From Bimuria novae-zelandiae CBS 107.79 (lineage: Eukaryota > Ascomycota > Dothideomycetes > Pleosporales > Didymosphaeriaceae): 64,000 nt of DNA. This document shows, piece by piece, positions 1-10,950 of the stretch. Made by a program: the position numbers and the translations under genes. Where the stretch lies: positions 507,685-571,684 of the forward strand of contig ML976695.1 in assembly GCA_010015655.1 (NCBI GenBank), given 5' to 3'. The notes under the pieces are model-generated. The model searched no databases and was not told the origin of the DNA. It saw only the letters and a list, made by a program, of their open reading frames with translations. Numbering within the stretch: the stretch's first letter is position 1; every line of letters starts with the position of its first letter.

Positions 1-423
1 AGATAAACAGGTGGTTTTTTGCGTCGCCTGATAACTTCACACGCTCGACCCGGATGTGTTTCGAAGTGATCGCTTTATATGGGTACGCCTAAGTGTAGGT
101 ATTCAGTCCCGAACAATCTACATTACAAAGTTCGACATGGTGAGAGACGGGCACACTACGATGTGGCTACTTATAATGCATGTCCTCCTATATGTGCCAC
201 AATACGTATATTTCCTTAGAATGTAGAATGTATTGTCGAAAGCCCACTCCGTTGCATAAACACATATTTGAGAGCTCAGGGGTATCAATTTGAAAGCCTT
301 AGGACTAGCAACTGTTCCACTCGCACTTCATTCCCAGGGCACGATCCACACCGAGGCCACCCAGTCCAACATGCCCACATGGTCGAAGACTTGACAGCAT
401 ATCATGACGCCTTTGCGGGATGT
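1..423. other. Left edge, no gene recognised
   Basis: I see no supportable gene here. The stretch is ordinary-composition DNA lying downstream of the small membrane-protein gene on the minus strand. A short open frame at 268-492 overlaps the last exon of that gene in the opposite direction and has no family resemblance. Confidence 0.5.
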
Positions 424-1290
424 TTAGTTCCTAGCTACCCGCATGTTGGCCCTGATGCGCTCCAGCAGCTCGGTCGTCGTGGCGAGCGGTGATGGGTGGA
501 GGTTCCGCTACGAATACAATTAGCCCGACAGACACCAACGATGTTCGTCACAAGATGGGAGTGGGTACACGAGACACTGGTAATAGGATTCGGAGAACAT
601 ACCTTCTTCAACCACGTAACACACTCCTCATGAGTCCATGTCTCGGGGTCTGCGTGACATGATTAGCATACCATAACATTCGAGGCCCAACATGCTTGAC
701 CGCTACCAGCTTGCCCTACCCAGCTTGCCCTTCTAAACCTTGGTCGTACAGGGCTTGGACAGTATTCTGCCAGTGCATACCAGCGTAGATTGCTAGGCTA
801 AACTTGGTGCTCACCGACGGCACGGCATCGCGCGACGTTTGCTACCACCGCCACGGCGCAGGTATACCCGTCGGCATGAATACCCACAGCAGTGGGACAC
901 AGATAGCTATCAGAAGGAACAGGACTAGCATACCTCCTTGCGGATCCCGACTGGGAAAGAGGTCCTGGCCCCAGATACTCCACGCTGCAACACCGGTTAC
1001 GATCGCCGCGAAGGCGAAGAAGGGGGTCTAGTTGAAGGTTAGTACTTTGTTTAAGAGAACATGAAATGATCATCATCTTGGACGTAGCTGCCGAATTGGG
1101 TGCTAATGATACGTTGGAAACTGGAGAGAGATATGATCGGGCTGAGAAACTGCTAGCATCTTTTGAACATGATAGAAAAAGAGGGTCGGTCAGGGAGGAC
1201 TCTTTCGGGAATTCCGCGTTGAAGATTCAGCGAAGAAGCAGATTTTGTACTTACGCGTTGGCTTGTCGCGCGATCAAGTGGTGTTGGCAT
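424..1290 (-). CDS. Small single-pass membrane protein, 86 aa, four exons
   Basis: Joined by eye from exons 1255-1290, 934-1027, 603-649 and 424-507; the introns have GTAAGT, GTATGC and GTATGT donors and keep frame throughout. The protein has a short N-terminus, one hydrophobic segment (about residues 14-30, core FFAFAAIVTGVAAW), a DPQGDP turn, then a helical module with WT..E...WL..R and ELLERIRANM. That spacing is like the small conserved fungal proteins I know with a SAP/Ish1-like helical tail, and the splice phases reconstruct it exactly, which is my main reason for believing the model. Function is unknown; the tail after the membrane segment suggests a mitochondrial or ER membrane protein, but that is inference. 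It is easily missed because no exon exceeds 94 bases. Confidence 0.72.
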
Positions 1291-1648
1291 GGCGCAGATG
1301 ATGATGGGTATTCGAAATGCGGTTGTGTTTGAAGGCGACAGGTGAGATTTTGGTGTATGCGGCTGCGAGGCAGGCTTCTTAAGTCAATTTATTAGAAGCG
1401 TGACCCTACCACGGGTTATAGGCAGCAATCAATGGGGAAGGGGCAAGCTGTCTGTTTCACGCTGCAAGCTCGAAGGATTTACGCCACACACGTCGTCACT
1501 GCACCTTTCCCCATTCAGCCTCGTGCACCTGCGCCTCTTGGTAGCCCGTGCTCCACAAGCGAATTCCTCCACAACCAAATTGTCTGGCGCTCACGAACGT
1601 AGACGAAACGACCAGATCACCGACCTCGATCCACACCACACCGCCAAA

Positions 1649-2082
1649 ATGCCGTCCGAAGTCTCCGACATCAAGCAGTTCATCGAGATCTGCCGCCGCA
1701 AGGATGCCAAGTGTACGTCTCCCACACCTGCGCAATCGCTGGCTTGAGCGTCCCGCGCATGCGAAAGCGCTGGAGCTTGGCGATTGGGAGGAGAAGAGGA
1801 TGGAATGGGAGTTAGAGGACTGTTACTGACGATATGCAGCCGCGCGCATAAAGAAGAACAAGAAGGCCGGCAACATCAAGTTCAAGGTCCGGTGCCAGAA
1901 GTTCATCTACACCCTCGTTCTCAAAGACACCGACAAGGCGGAGAAGTTGAAGCAGAGTCTTCCTCCGGGTATGCATATTATTCCCACACCATTCGCCTGG
2001 AATTCTCTCTTTAACGATGCTCTCAGGTCTTACCATCTCCGACGTTGGCAAGAAGAACCCCAAGGGCAAGCGATCGGCATAA
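1649..2082 (+). CDS. RPL38: 60S ribosomal protein eL38
   Basis: Three exons: 1649-1712, 1840-1968 and 2027-2082. The N-terminus [20 protein letters not shown] and the central [15 protein letters not shown] segment are diagnostic of eL38, a small protein of the large ribosomal subunit; about 82 residues is normal for the family. Splice donors are GTACGT and GTATGC, acceptors CAG and CAG, and all phases join cleanly. It ends [17 protein letters not shown]. It is divergent from the small membrane-protein gene on its left, with a shared upstream region of about 360 bases, and converges on the metallo-beta-lactamase-fold gene on its right. Expression is expected to be constitutive. Confidence 0.95.
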
Positions 2083-2410
2083 ACAGAGTACGACGACAGC
2101 TGAATGGGAAACGATGCGACCGACGGATCGAGGAGCGAGGGAAGGACGATGGCGGCTGAAGATCACACGAAGCATGATGGGACTGGCGGACGGCGTCTCT
2201 TCGGTTGACATACTTCAATGGCACGAACATACTAGGACCCTTCGACATTGGGGCCAAGGAATGAAAAAGTCAAAACTTCATGCGTGGCTTGAGACACTGT
2301 GCTTGTGGAAATGCATTCTTGCTGACGCAGGCATTTCAGATTACGTTATATCAGTGCTCACATGTTCCAGAGCGACAGCAATGCGACGAGAGATCTGTTC
2401 CCATACTCGC

Positions 2411-3623
2411 TCAACCAACCGCTTGCGTACTCACCTTCGTCGCCATCAAATCCAAATCTGCCTCTGTACCCGCACTCGATCCCACCCCTTGCCTTACGTT
2501 GAACTTAAATTGATCCTTCCTATCAAGATACAGAACCTTATCGCTCAATCCTGCCTCCACCACCGCCTTCCTGAAATCATCCAAGGGCGACATGAAAACA
2601 TCATAATCATCGTAATGAATTGGAATTGTCAAATCCGGCTTAATCAACTGCATCAGATGCACGCCCTGCTTCGCATCCATGGTCACCATCAGCAGTGGCA
2701 TGCTCGGGCCTGGGATGGTGGTCCCGCCAAGGTGGATCAGCATCAGGTCGATGCTCTGGTCTTTGTAGCGCTCGGGGATCTCTTTGAGTTCGTCGATCAT
2801 GAGGGTGTCGCCGGAGATGTAGATGCGGTAACCGTTGTCGAACTGAGGTTGTTAATATTTAAACAGGGCTGAGGGCGAAAAGGTGGCATGTCGTATAGGA
2901 AGAATGGCTCACCTGCTCAGGGCCGGAGGAGTATCCGAGTTCGATCATCCAGCCGTTGGTGGGAGGCACGGCTTTGAGGATATCGTTTGCGACGGCGAGG
3001 GGCCCGGGTGGGACGTGTTTTCCGGGCATGCCAGTGACTTTGATACTGGGTTTCTTTTGGGAATCGCCTTGTGATGCACTATACTCATTAGCTGGCATTC
3101 CTCGTCCAACGGTAAGATGGCGCATCACACACCTCCCCTTGACATCGACCTGCAAACTCTCAAAAAAGTCCAGTGCATGCACGCTCGTAAAGCTGTCCTC
3201 CCCCTTCGCAGTCAAGCAACTCTTCGCATGCGGCGTCGTGATGATCGGGAGATCCCTCTTCAGCTTATCCTCCACCGGCCTATCAAAATGGTCCTCGTGG
3301 TAGTGCGACAACAGCACGGCATCTATGCGTGGCAGCTCTTCAATATCGATTGCAGGATTAGTCTGCCTTATTGCTGACACGCCCGGACCGAGGTGAACAT
3401 GGTCGCCTGCATGCAGAAAGTTCGGGTCTGTGAGTATACGTAGGCCTTCCCATTCCAACAGCGTCGTCGCGGTTCCGATGAAGTACAATGTTGCATTCGT
3501 GTCCTCCTCTTTCGCGTTCGAGGGGTGAACCTTGGTGGTTTTGGCTTCTGGGAAGGCTTTGGTGCCCACGTGGTCTTTTGTGGGCAGACCCGAGGTCGCT
3601 GGGTCGATAGTGAGATGCTTCAT
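2411..3623 (-). CDS. UlaG-like metallo-beta-lactamase-fold hydrolase
   Basis: Main exons 2913-3623 and 2411-2842 with a GTGAGC...CAG intron at 2843-2912; about 380 residues. The metal-binding signature SHYHEDHFD gives H107, H109, D111 and H112. Other hallmarks are FIGTATTLLEWEGLRILTDP near residues 48-67, a SGDTLM strand after the intron, and PIHYDDYDVF near the C-terminus. This matches the beta-lactamase superfamily branch of UlaG/COG2220 (metal-dependent phosphoesterase or lactonase fold); the fungal substrate is unknown. Two model doubts: the 63-base stretch 3068-3130 has GT and AG ends and an internal CTAAT, so it is probably a frame-preserving intron, and a GTGAGT occurs just before the stop near 2437, so a further 3' exon is possible. 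Confidence 0.82.
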
Positions 3624-4090
3624 GCTTGTGGTGCTTCAGGCGCTATGCTAGGTTGGTCTGTATGATCGTTTCCGTGACTGATGGGGTGGTCTTTCTAGAG
3701 TTGCAGCAGTGGTATAGCGGTAGCCAGGAAAATAATGCGAATAGTAAGAATTGGTGCTCGTCGCGCGTGTAGAAGTTCATGACGACACTGGGTGGTAATG
3801 CTGGGGAGGATGGTGATTGGCTGGAATAGCGGACTGTCGATCGCGCAACGCTGGTGTTTTCATGTTGTGCATGCCGGAAGAGCAGGTGTGGCTTGTGATT
3901 AAAGAACCGAATCTTCCTTTCTGCTTCTGATTTGGATGAGTTGTTCATGCCATGTTGCAGTTGGCACTTTCCGTACGGAGTCGAACGAAGAATCGAGGAC
4001 TTGATAGAGGTTTTACGTTGAAGACATTACAGCGACAAATATCGATGGGACTTGAACCGCTTACATACTTATTACTACATCTATGTTAGC

Positions 4091-4091
<1 letters not shown>

Positions 4092-4122
<31 letters not shown>
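4092..4122 (+). repeat. Homopolymer tract of 31 adenines
   Basis: An uninterrupted run of A about 295 bases upstream of the mannosidase start and between it and the divergent metallo-beta-lactamase-fold gene. It could act as a nucleosome-excluding promoter tract. The exact length may be affected by sequencing slippage. Confidence 0.9.
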
Positions 4123-4125
<3 letters not shown>

Positions 4126-4416
4126 TTACCCACGCAAAGTAGTCAAACACGCGGTGAAATCTGGGGAAGCGTGGCTGGTGCAGCCACAGCATCGGTCGCG
4201 TGTAGTGAATCCTTGTCGGGTAGTGGCCAGGTATCCAATGGGAGCAACTCAACGCCGCGAGCGAAGACAACTGTCAACGCGCACCTTCCCTTCTTTCAAC
4301 ATATTTTCCACACTTAGAGCAGGAGTGCCTACATGATATAACCGCGTTACCTCCTTGCTTTCCCAAACCAGCGCGACTCTCCATCGGACGGCCGAGCGTT
4401 CAGCGAGCCATCTTGG

Positions 4417-6604
4417 ATGTACTCGCGCGACCCGTTCAACCTCCGCAAAGCGCCACCGTCCGCCCTCGCATACTTCCAGACCGCCGCATCGCACGCGCAA
4501 AAGGCCACCGAGAAGGCTGCCGGAGCGGTCGCCGAAACGGTACAAGCAGCGACCGAAAAGGTAAAGGACGCAGACATGTCCTTTAAGCTGCCCCAGAACA
4601 TACCCAACTTGGACAGCGCCCAACGCAAGTTTGAGGATCATGTTTGGAACAAATTTAATGGGAGCGAGAAGGGATTGCCCATGTACAAAGATAAGCCCAC
4701 AAGCTATGGCACACGGCGATGCGGAGGAAGATTGGGAAAGAAACGGCTTGCTGCGATAGCGTTAGTCGTTCTGGGCGCGCTGTACTGGTTCGGGTGGACG
4801 AGTAGCGGGGCAAGCGAGGATGGAGTTGAGACCGCGAAGAAGACTGGTTGGATGCCGGGGACACAGAGTGGGAAGAAGGGCGTGGATTGGAACACCCGAA
4901 GAGAGAGCGTAAAGGATGCCTTTTTGCTGAGCTGGAAGGGATACGAGGAGCATGGGTGGGGTACGTTGCGTATCTTCTGCCTATGCATATTGCGAGAGAC
5001 TGACCATGGCAGGATACGACGAGTACCACCCCGTTGCACGGACCGGACGGTACATGGCGCAACCGAACGGCATGGGCTGGATAATCGTGGATGCATTGGA
5101 TACTTTGATGGTCATGAATCTGACGAAAGAGCTGAAACACGCGCGCGAGTGGATATCGACCACTTTGAATTATGAGAAAGACCAGGACGTAAATACATTT
5201 GAAACTACAATACGCATGCTGGGTGGATTGCTGTCAGCACATTACTTGCAAGAAGCGCTTCCTGGACTAAAACCCGAGAACGCGAACGAGGAGGACCTCT
5301 TCTTGGAAAAGGCGACGGACCTGGCAGATAGGCTAATGGGCGCGTTTGACTCGCCATCTGGGGTGCCGTGGGCGAGTGTGATCTTAAAGACGGGAGAAGG
5401 CAAGCCTTCGCATGCCGATGGGGGGGCCTCCTCAACTGCTGAGGCTACGACACTCCAGTTGGAACTGAAATATCTCGCCTTCCTGACTGGCGAGGCGCAT
5501 TACTGGGAGAAGGCCGAGAAGGTGATGGAAGTCATCGACAACAACGGCGCGAAAGATGGACTCGTCCCGATTTTTGTTTACGCTGATAGGGGCACGTTTC
5601 GTGGCGACGAGATCCGTCTCGGAAGTCGTGGAGACTCATACTACGAGTATCTCATCAAGCAATATCTCCAAACACAAAGGCAAGAGCCCGTCTATCTCGA
5701 CATGTGGAACGAGTCCTTGGGAGGCGTCAAGAAACATCTTTTGGCATACTCACGAGATGCGCACTTCACCGTCCTCGCAGAACGCCCGTCTGGCGTGGAC
5801 GGCCAACTGCACCCTAAAATGGACCACCTGGTGTGCTTCTACCCAGGCACCATCGCGCTCGGCGTCACAGGCGGTCTCACCGTCGCGGAAGCACGCAAGC
5901 AGCCTGGCTGGAGCAAGGCTCAGGAGGACAACCTTATCCTCGCGCGCGAACTCTTGAAGACGTGTATGGCTACCTACCGCGTCAACCCTACCGGACTCGC
6001 AGCTGAGATCACCCACTTCGAGCTCGCAGACCCGCCGAGAATGTACCGCCAGGAGGTCCTGCAATCGAAGGGTAATTTGGAAACGGAGGGAGATGTGGAG
6101 TGGAAAAGGGATCTCGTTGTCAAGCCTGCGGATGCACACAATCTGCAGCGTCCAGAGACCGTGGAATCGCTATTCTACATGTGGCGCATCACTGGCGATG
6201 ACCTGTACCGCGAGTGGGGTTGGGAGATGTTCGAGAACTTCGTCAAGCATACCATGGTCGAGAACGGTGGAGGCTTCACGTCCATCAATGACGTCCGGAC
6301 CGTTCCTCCGCCAGGCCGCGACAATATGGAGAGCTTCTGGTTGGTAAGTTTCACTCTGTTGTCCTTTCCCCCTTTGCCCTACCCTATCGTGTACTTCTTA
6401 GCTGAGACTGACTCTCCTGCGCAGGCCGAAACGCTCAAATACTTCTACCTCCTCTTCAGCCCGAACGACCTCCTCCCGTTGGATCAAATTGTGCTCAACA
6501 CGGAGGCGCATCCACTCCCGAGGTTCGACCCGAACAAGAAGCGGTTCAAGACAGGATGGAAGAGGATACCAAGGGATGAGAATGGTAATCTGGTAAGGTC
6601 ATAA
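4417..6604 (+). CDS. Class I alpha-1,2-mannosidase, GH47, type II membrane protein
   Basis: Exons 4417-4960, 5013-6343 and 6425-6604, giving 684 residues. Introns of 52 and 81 bases join in frame. Residues 1-110 form a charged, Ala-rich cytosolic tail; residues 111-127 (LAAIALVVLGALYWFGW) are a signal anchor; the rest is the GH47 barrel. Seen: YDEYHP, DALDTL, FETTIR (acidic residue near 245), GRGDSYYEYL-type motif in the form SRGDSYYEYLIK, RPETVES, and the Ca-binding LNTEAHP near residues 649-655. The enzyme trims alpha-1,2-linked mannose from N-glycans in the ER or early Golgi. The cytosolic tail of about 110 residues is longer than in yeast Mns1, so I do not assign a specific paralogue. A poly-A tract lies in its upstream region. 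Confidence 0.93.
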
Positions 6605-7107
6605 ACCGGGCCGTAGGTGCTGGTCGTGATCTTGTATATGAACTCCCCTGTATTCTATATGATTGAATAGGTGAATGCGTCTTCAGCGGATCAAAGTTGC
6701 GTTAAAGAAATCCTACGAGGTCTACCGCATTTTTAGACTAACTACGTTTAGGCTAGTATGTCTCAAAGACCTTGAAACCCTGTAGGCTGAAAGCCTTCTG
6801 GTGCTGTAGACTATCAGCGTTGTGGCGCTCTCTTTAAGGCTTGGGTTCCACTACTTCCTTAACCTACCCATCTTTAAGCCATTCGAAAATAATCGTTACA
6901 AAAAAAAAGAAAAAAAAACGAAGTGTTTTGTGAGATTCGCACTCACGACCTTTGAAGATTAGGAAGCCACTGTGGGTGAGGCTGTGGCTGTTCACGCATA
7001 GTACGAAGGAGCTCGTTTTTATTAATTCTCCACCCGACCTTAGCATGCGGGGCACCCTAAAACAATATTTAGTTGCCCTATAAAATTATATATAAATATA
7101 ATATTTC
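6605..7107. other. Transition from genic DNA into the mutated repeat nest
   Basis: Downstream of the mannosidase the composition shifts to TA-rich. On the minus strand near 6900-6960 there is a T-arm-like hairpin followed by a long T-rich run, but no whole tRNA can be folded. No coding sequence recognised. Confidence 0.5.
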
Positions 7108-7530
7108 TGTTAAGCCCTTCGGGGTAGCTGGTCCTAAAGGAGACTAGGGTTGGTTCTTAGACAAGAGTACTAGTAGGATAAAGAAGGGGTACTAATAGCT
7201 TATACGTATTAGTAGGGTTATTAGTATTAAAAGTAGTACGCGGGTACAAACGAATTAACTAGAACTAAAGTATAATTTAAATAATAGATTAATAACTTAA
7301 GTTAATTATATGTATAGAAGAGCTAAACTTAACGTTCTTATATATATAATTAATTCTATAAATCCTAATAGTCCTAAGAGTCCTAAAGGCCTATATACTA
7401 AAATACTTTTAAGACGTCTAATATTTCTAAAACGCGTAACTTATTACGTAATTTATAACTAAGTTAAAAAATTTAGCTAGCTATGTAAATAAGTGCTAGT
7501 GCCCTGCCTGCGTTATATTAGATCTTAATA
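7108..7530 (-). repeat. LTR of B-family gypsy element (RIP-mutated), 3' LTR of B'
   Basis: It begins TGTTAAGCCC and ends GATCTTAATA, a mutated form of the TGTTAAGATC...GATCTTAACA ends of the unmutated solo LTR at 18547-18973. Internal landmarks match in order (GGTTGGTTCT, AGGAGTACTGGTAGGA in mutated form, ATAGATTAATAA). Relative to the minus-strand pol of B', it lies at the 3' side. A second GATCTTAATA immediately follows, so the end could be 7540. Confidence 0.7.
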
Positions 7531-10500
7531 GATCTTAATATTAGCTCCCCTCTCTAAGCTTAATATCCTTATAAGTTAATTACTTATAAAGCTGCTTTCT
7601 TAATCTACCTAATACTATTATTTATAACTTAATTATCTTAAGTAAAATTACGTATTTACTATAGTTACATATACGTACTACGTTAAGAAGTAGTTACCTT
7701 ATTACCTATTATTACTATACTTAAAGTGCACTTATTATATTTAGTATAGTAATTAGAAGTATAAGCCTAAGGAGTTTCTTTTACTAGATTATTTAAAAAT
7801 AGATGCTAAGTTAGAAAGGTTAGAAAAGTTAGAGGCTACAGAGGAGGTAAAACTTTAGGTAAAAGAAGAGCTCGTTTATGCAGCGCTCCTGCGTGCTCGT
7901 CTAGCGCAATAGAAGATAGCGCGTTTGCGCGATTAGCGGAAGAAGTTATATTAAAAAGAGTAAAAGTTATTTAATTATAGCATGTCTATAATAGATAAGC
8001 TAAAAGCCCTAGAGGCTTATAAGGAGCTTATTTAGGTAATAGTATTAATTAATCCTAATACTATTCTAGGTGCTAAGGTAATTAAATAGTCTATAATTTA
8101 GTTAAAACTTTCTTCTTTTACTGCGTAATAGTGCGCTAATATTATTAAATTCTTTTTTAGTAGTTTTATAAGTAACCCTCTAGTTCCTAAGTATTCTTAC
8201 TATATAAATAACTTTTCTACTTAATAAGATACGTGCGTGGCTAATTTATATATTATAATATCTATTTAACTTTAAACTTGTTTTCTTCTTTAGGTTAGTA
8301 ATAGAATGTTGTCTTTACTAGTATCTTAGGGTCTATAGGTTCTAATTAGTTAATATAAAATACTAGGTGTATCTTTACATATAGTAGTAGTTCTAATTAG
8401 TAGTTAACTAATAATACTTATTTATAAATAAAAAATAGTCTAACCTTAACATAATCTAGTTTCTTATATTGCTTTTTTTAGGTTTAAATTTTTTTTATAA
8501 GCAAATATACATTATCCCCCTTCTTTAGCTAAGGTTCAGTTTTTTTTGTTTATATAAAAAATACTTTACTATTAAGCTTTTTTAAAGTTTTTTTTAGAGT
8601 TAATCGTGTGTATTCTTTATAGTCTTTACTATGTTAATCGCTTCTTCTGTCCTAATTACTATAAGAAATACTTAATTAAAACGATATAGGTATCTTTTGT
8701 GGTTTACATAGAATGGTGTGTACCCTGTTACTACTAATACTTTGTTATTATATACTAGTTATGCTATAGGTAATAGAGAAATTTAGTTCTTCGTTTAGTT
8801 ATTACAGTAGATGCGTAGGTACGTTTTAATCATCTAATTCGTACGTTTTGTTTGTCCGTCCTTTTAAAGATAATATACTATTGATAATTTTCATTATATT
8901 CTAATAAGTGCTATAAGTATTATCTAGTAGTTTAAAGTAAAGAGCGTATCTCTATTACTAATAATTGTCTTTAGAATGCCGTGGTATTGTATAAGTTAAT
9001 CTAGAATAAGAAATACTAGTTCTTTAGCTACAGTTATTTTCTAACAAGGTAGTAATTCTACGTATTTAGTAAATTAATATATAATTACTAATATAGCATC
9101 GTACCTTATTCTATTTAATAGGTCTTTTAACTTAGGTAGCTTAGTTATAAAGTCTATAATAATGTCTTCCTATAGTGCTGTAGGTATCTAGATTACTTAT
9201 ATCTCTTTATACTTAAGGTTTATAGGATGCTTATTCTATTAGCAACTTATATATTTTTAGATATATTTTATAATTACTTCTTTTATTCCTCTAAATAAGT
9301 AATTCTTTTAAATAAGTTCTATCGTTTTCTTAACCCCTTGGTATCTATATACAGGATTATCGTGGTATTATTATATTATTTTAGTTTACAGTTCCTTAGG
9401 TACTTCTTGTGCGGCAACGAGTTAGTTAAGTTCTACTATAGGTTCTAATAATCCTTTATCGTTTTATTATAGAATAGTAGAGTATATTTTATTTTTATTT
9501 TCTACTAAGTCTTTGCGCCTGCTTAAGGCATTTACTTATTAGATTTTTTTTGCCTAGCGTGTGTATAATCTTAAATTTATAGTATCTTATAATTTTTACT
9601 TATTTTACTTAACGTGGTGTTAGTTCCTTTGTAGTTATAAACTTTAAAAGGTTCTTATAGTTCGTAAAGACTATAAGTTCTAAATAGCTATATATATAAA
9701 TTCTTTAATGCTTAAGTACTTTTATAATTATGTAGAGTTTTTTATTATGTACATCGTATTGTAATTTAGCGTTATTAAATTTACGTAAGTAGTAGGCTAT
9801 TAGGTGCTAATGTATATTCTACAATTGTTTTGCACATACTCCTATAGCACGATTACTAGCGTTAGTTTTGAATTATAGAGGTTTGTTATCTCTAAAGTAT
9901 ACTAGTACGGATGGCATAATGTATGCAGTTTTTAAGAGCTAAAATAATATTCTATATTTTACTATTTATTTCAAGAGTATATCCTTCTTTATAGGATTAG
10001 TAAGAGATATCGTGATTTTAAAGTAGTCTTTAATAAATTATCTATTAAATCTATAGAATCTTAAGAATTCTTAAATATTTTTAGTCTTTTTTAGTCTTAG
10101 CTAGTTCGTTACGCTTTTAATTGTATTTAGGCTTACTTATATTCCTTCTACACTAATAATATATCTTAGAAATTCTAGTTTCTATATATAGAATTTATAT
10201 TTCTTTGGCTTAACTTGTAGGTGTGCCTGAACTAGTGCTGTTAGTACTATCTATACATGCAGTACGTGATCTGATTCGTTTTTAAAAAAGATAAGAATGT
10301 TATCTATGTAGGCAATACCAAATATATCTAGATAATTACCTAGTATATTATTAACAAGTGCTTAAAAGGTTGCTAGTGTATTAGTAAGTCTAAATAGTAT
10401 AATTATATATTTAAATAGTCTGTAGCGTATTCTAAACGCTGTCTTTTACTTATTACCTTTTTTAATTTATATAAGATAGTATCTAACTTATAGATCTATT

Positions 10501-10681
10501 ATTATAAAGATTTTTACTCTTAAGAATTAGTCTTAGAGTTTTAGGATATTTAGTAGTGGGTATTAATTATTAATTATTATACTATTAAGTTTCCTATAGT
10601 TTGCGCAGGACTATATTTATCTATTCTTCTTTAGTATAAATATAAACAGGCTTACTACTAGTAACTTTAAAGGTCTAATAT
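7531..10681 (-). mobile_element. Gypsy element B', 3' part (integrase, RNase H, part of RT), decayed
   Basis: Translating the minus strand with stops read through shows a Ty3/gypsy pol. The RT catalytic region lies near 10295-10325 and reads YIDN instead of Y[IVL]DD, a G-to-A loss of a catalytic aspartate. RNase H and integrase regions follow at lower coordinates, and a GD.VYL..K segment plus the C-terminal tail at about 8250-8530 matches the same region of element B at 35650-35900. Stop codons are almost all TAG or TAA, as expected from CpA-to-TpA mutation. Element C interrupts it at 10681/10682. The plus strand at about 7780-8060 carries an antisense helical frame discussed in the findings. 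Confidence 0.75.
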
Positions 10682-10950
10682 TGTGAGGACGGGCACAGGC
10701 TCCTGCATTAAGAGAGTAGATAAGGTAGGTTGGCTCTATTTCAGCTACACTAAGATGAGGAGACTGTAGGTACACAGGCCTGCGGCGCTTTTATGCGCTA
10801 CCGCTCGGCACGGAACATCTATCTATCTAAGATAGCTACACTGGGTGCGTGGGCAGCTGCGCCCAGGCGTAAGGCAGCTACACCTAGGCGTGAGGCAGTC
10901 GCGCCTCTCACGCGAGGTCATGTGTCCTACCAGCATGCTAGGCTATTATA
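10682..10950 (-). repeat. LTR of gypsy C (left copy)
   Basis: Starts TGTGAGGACGGGCACAGG and ends CTATTATA (unmutated form CCGTCACA in the right copy). It keeps many CA and TG dinucleotides, unlike the interior of the element. It contains short direct repeats of the type GCCCAGGCGTGAGGCAG, here partly mutated. Confidence 0.9.

Noticed and set aside
798..1076. 92-codon minus-strand open frame
   Set aside because: It reads through the second exon of the small membrane-protein gene in the wrong frame; the spliced model explains the conserved segment.
6890..7060. T-arm-like hairpin with long T run suggesting a tRNA on the minus strand
   Set aside because: GTGAG/CTCAC pairs around a TGCGAAT loop, but no acceptor stem or D-arm can be matched, so only a weak remnant at best.
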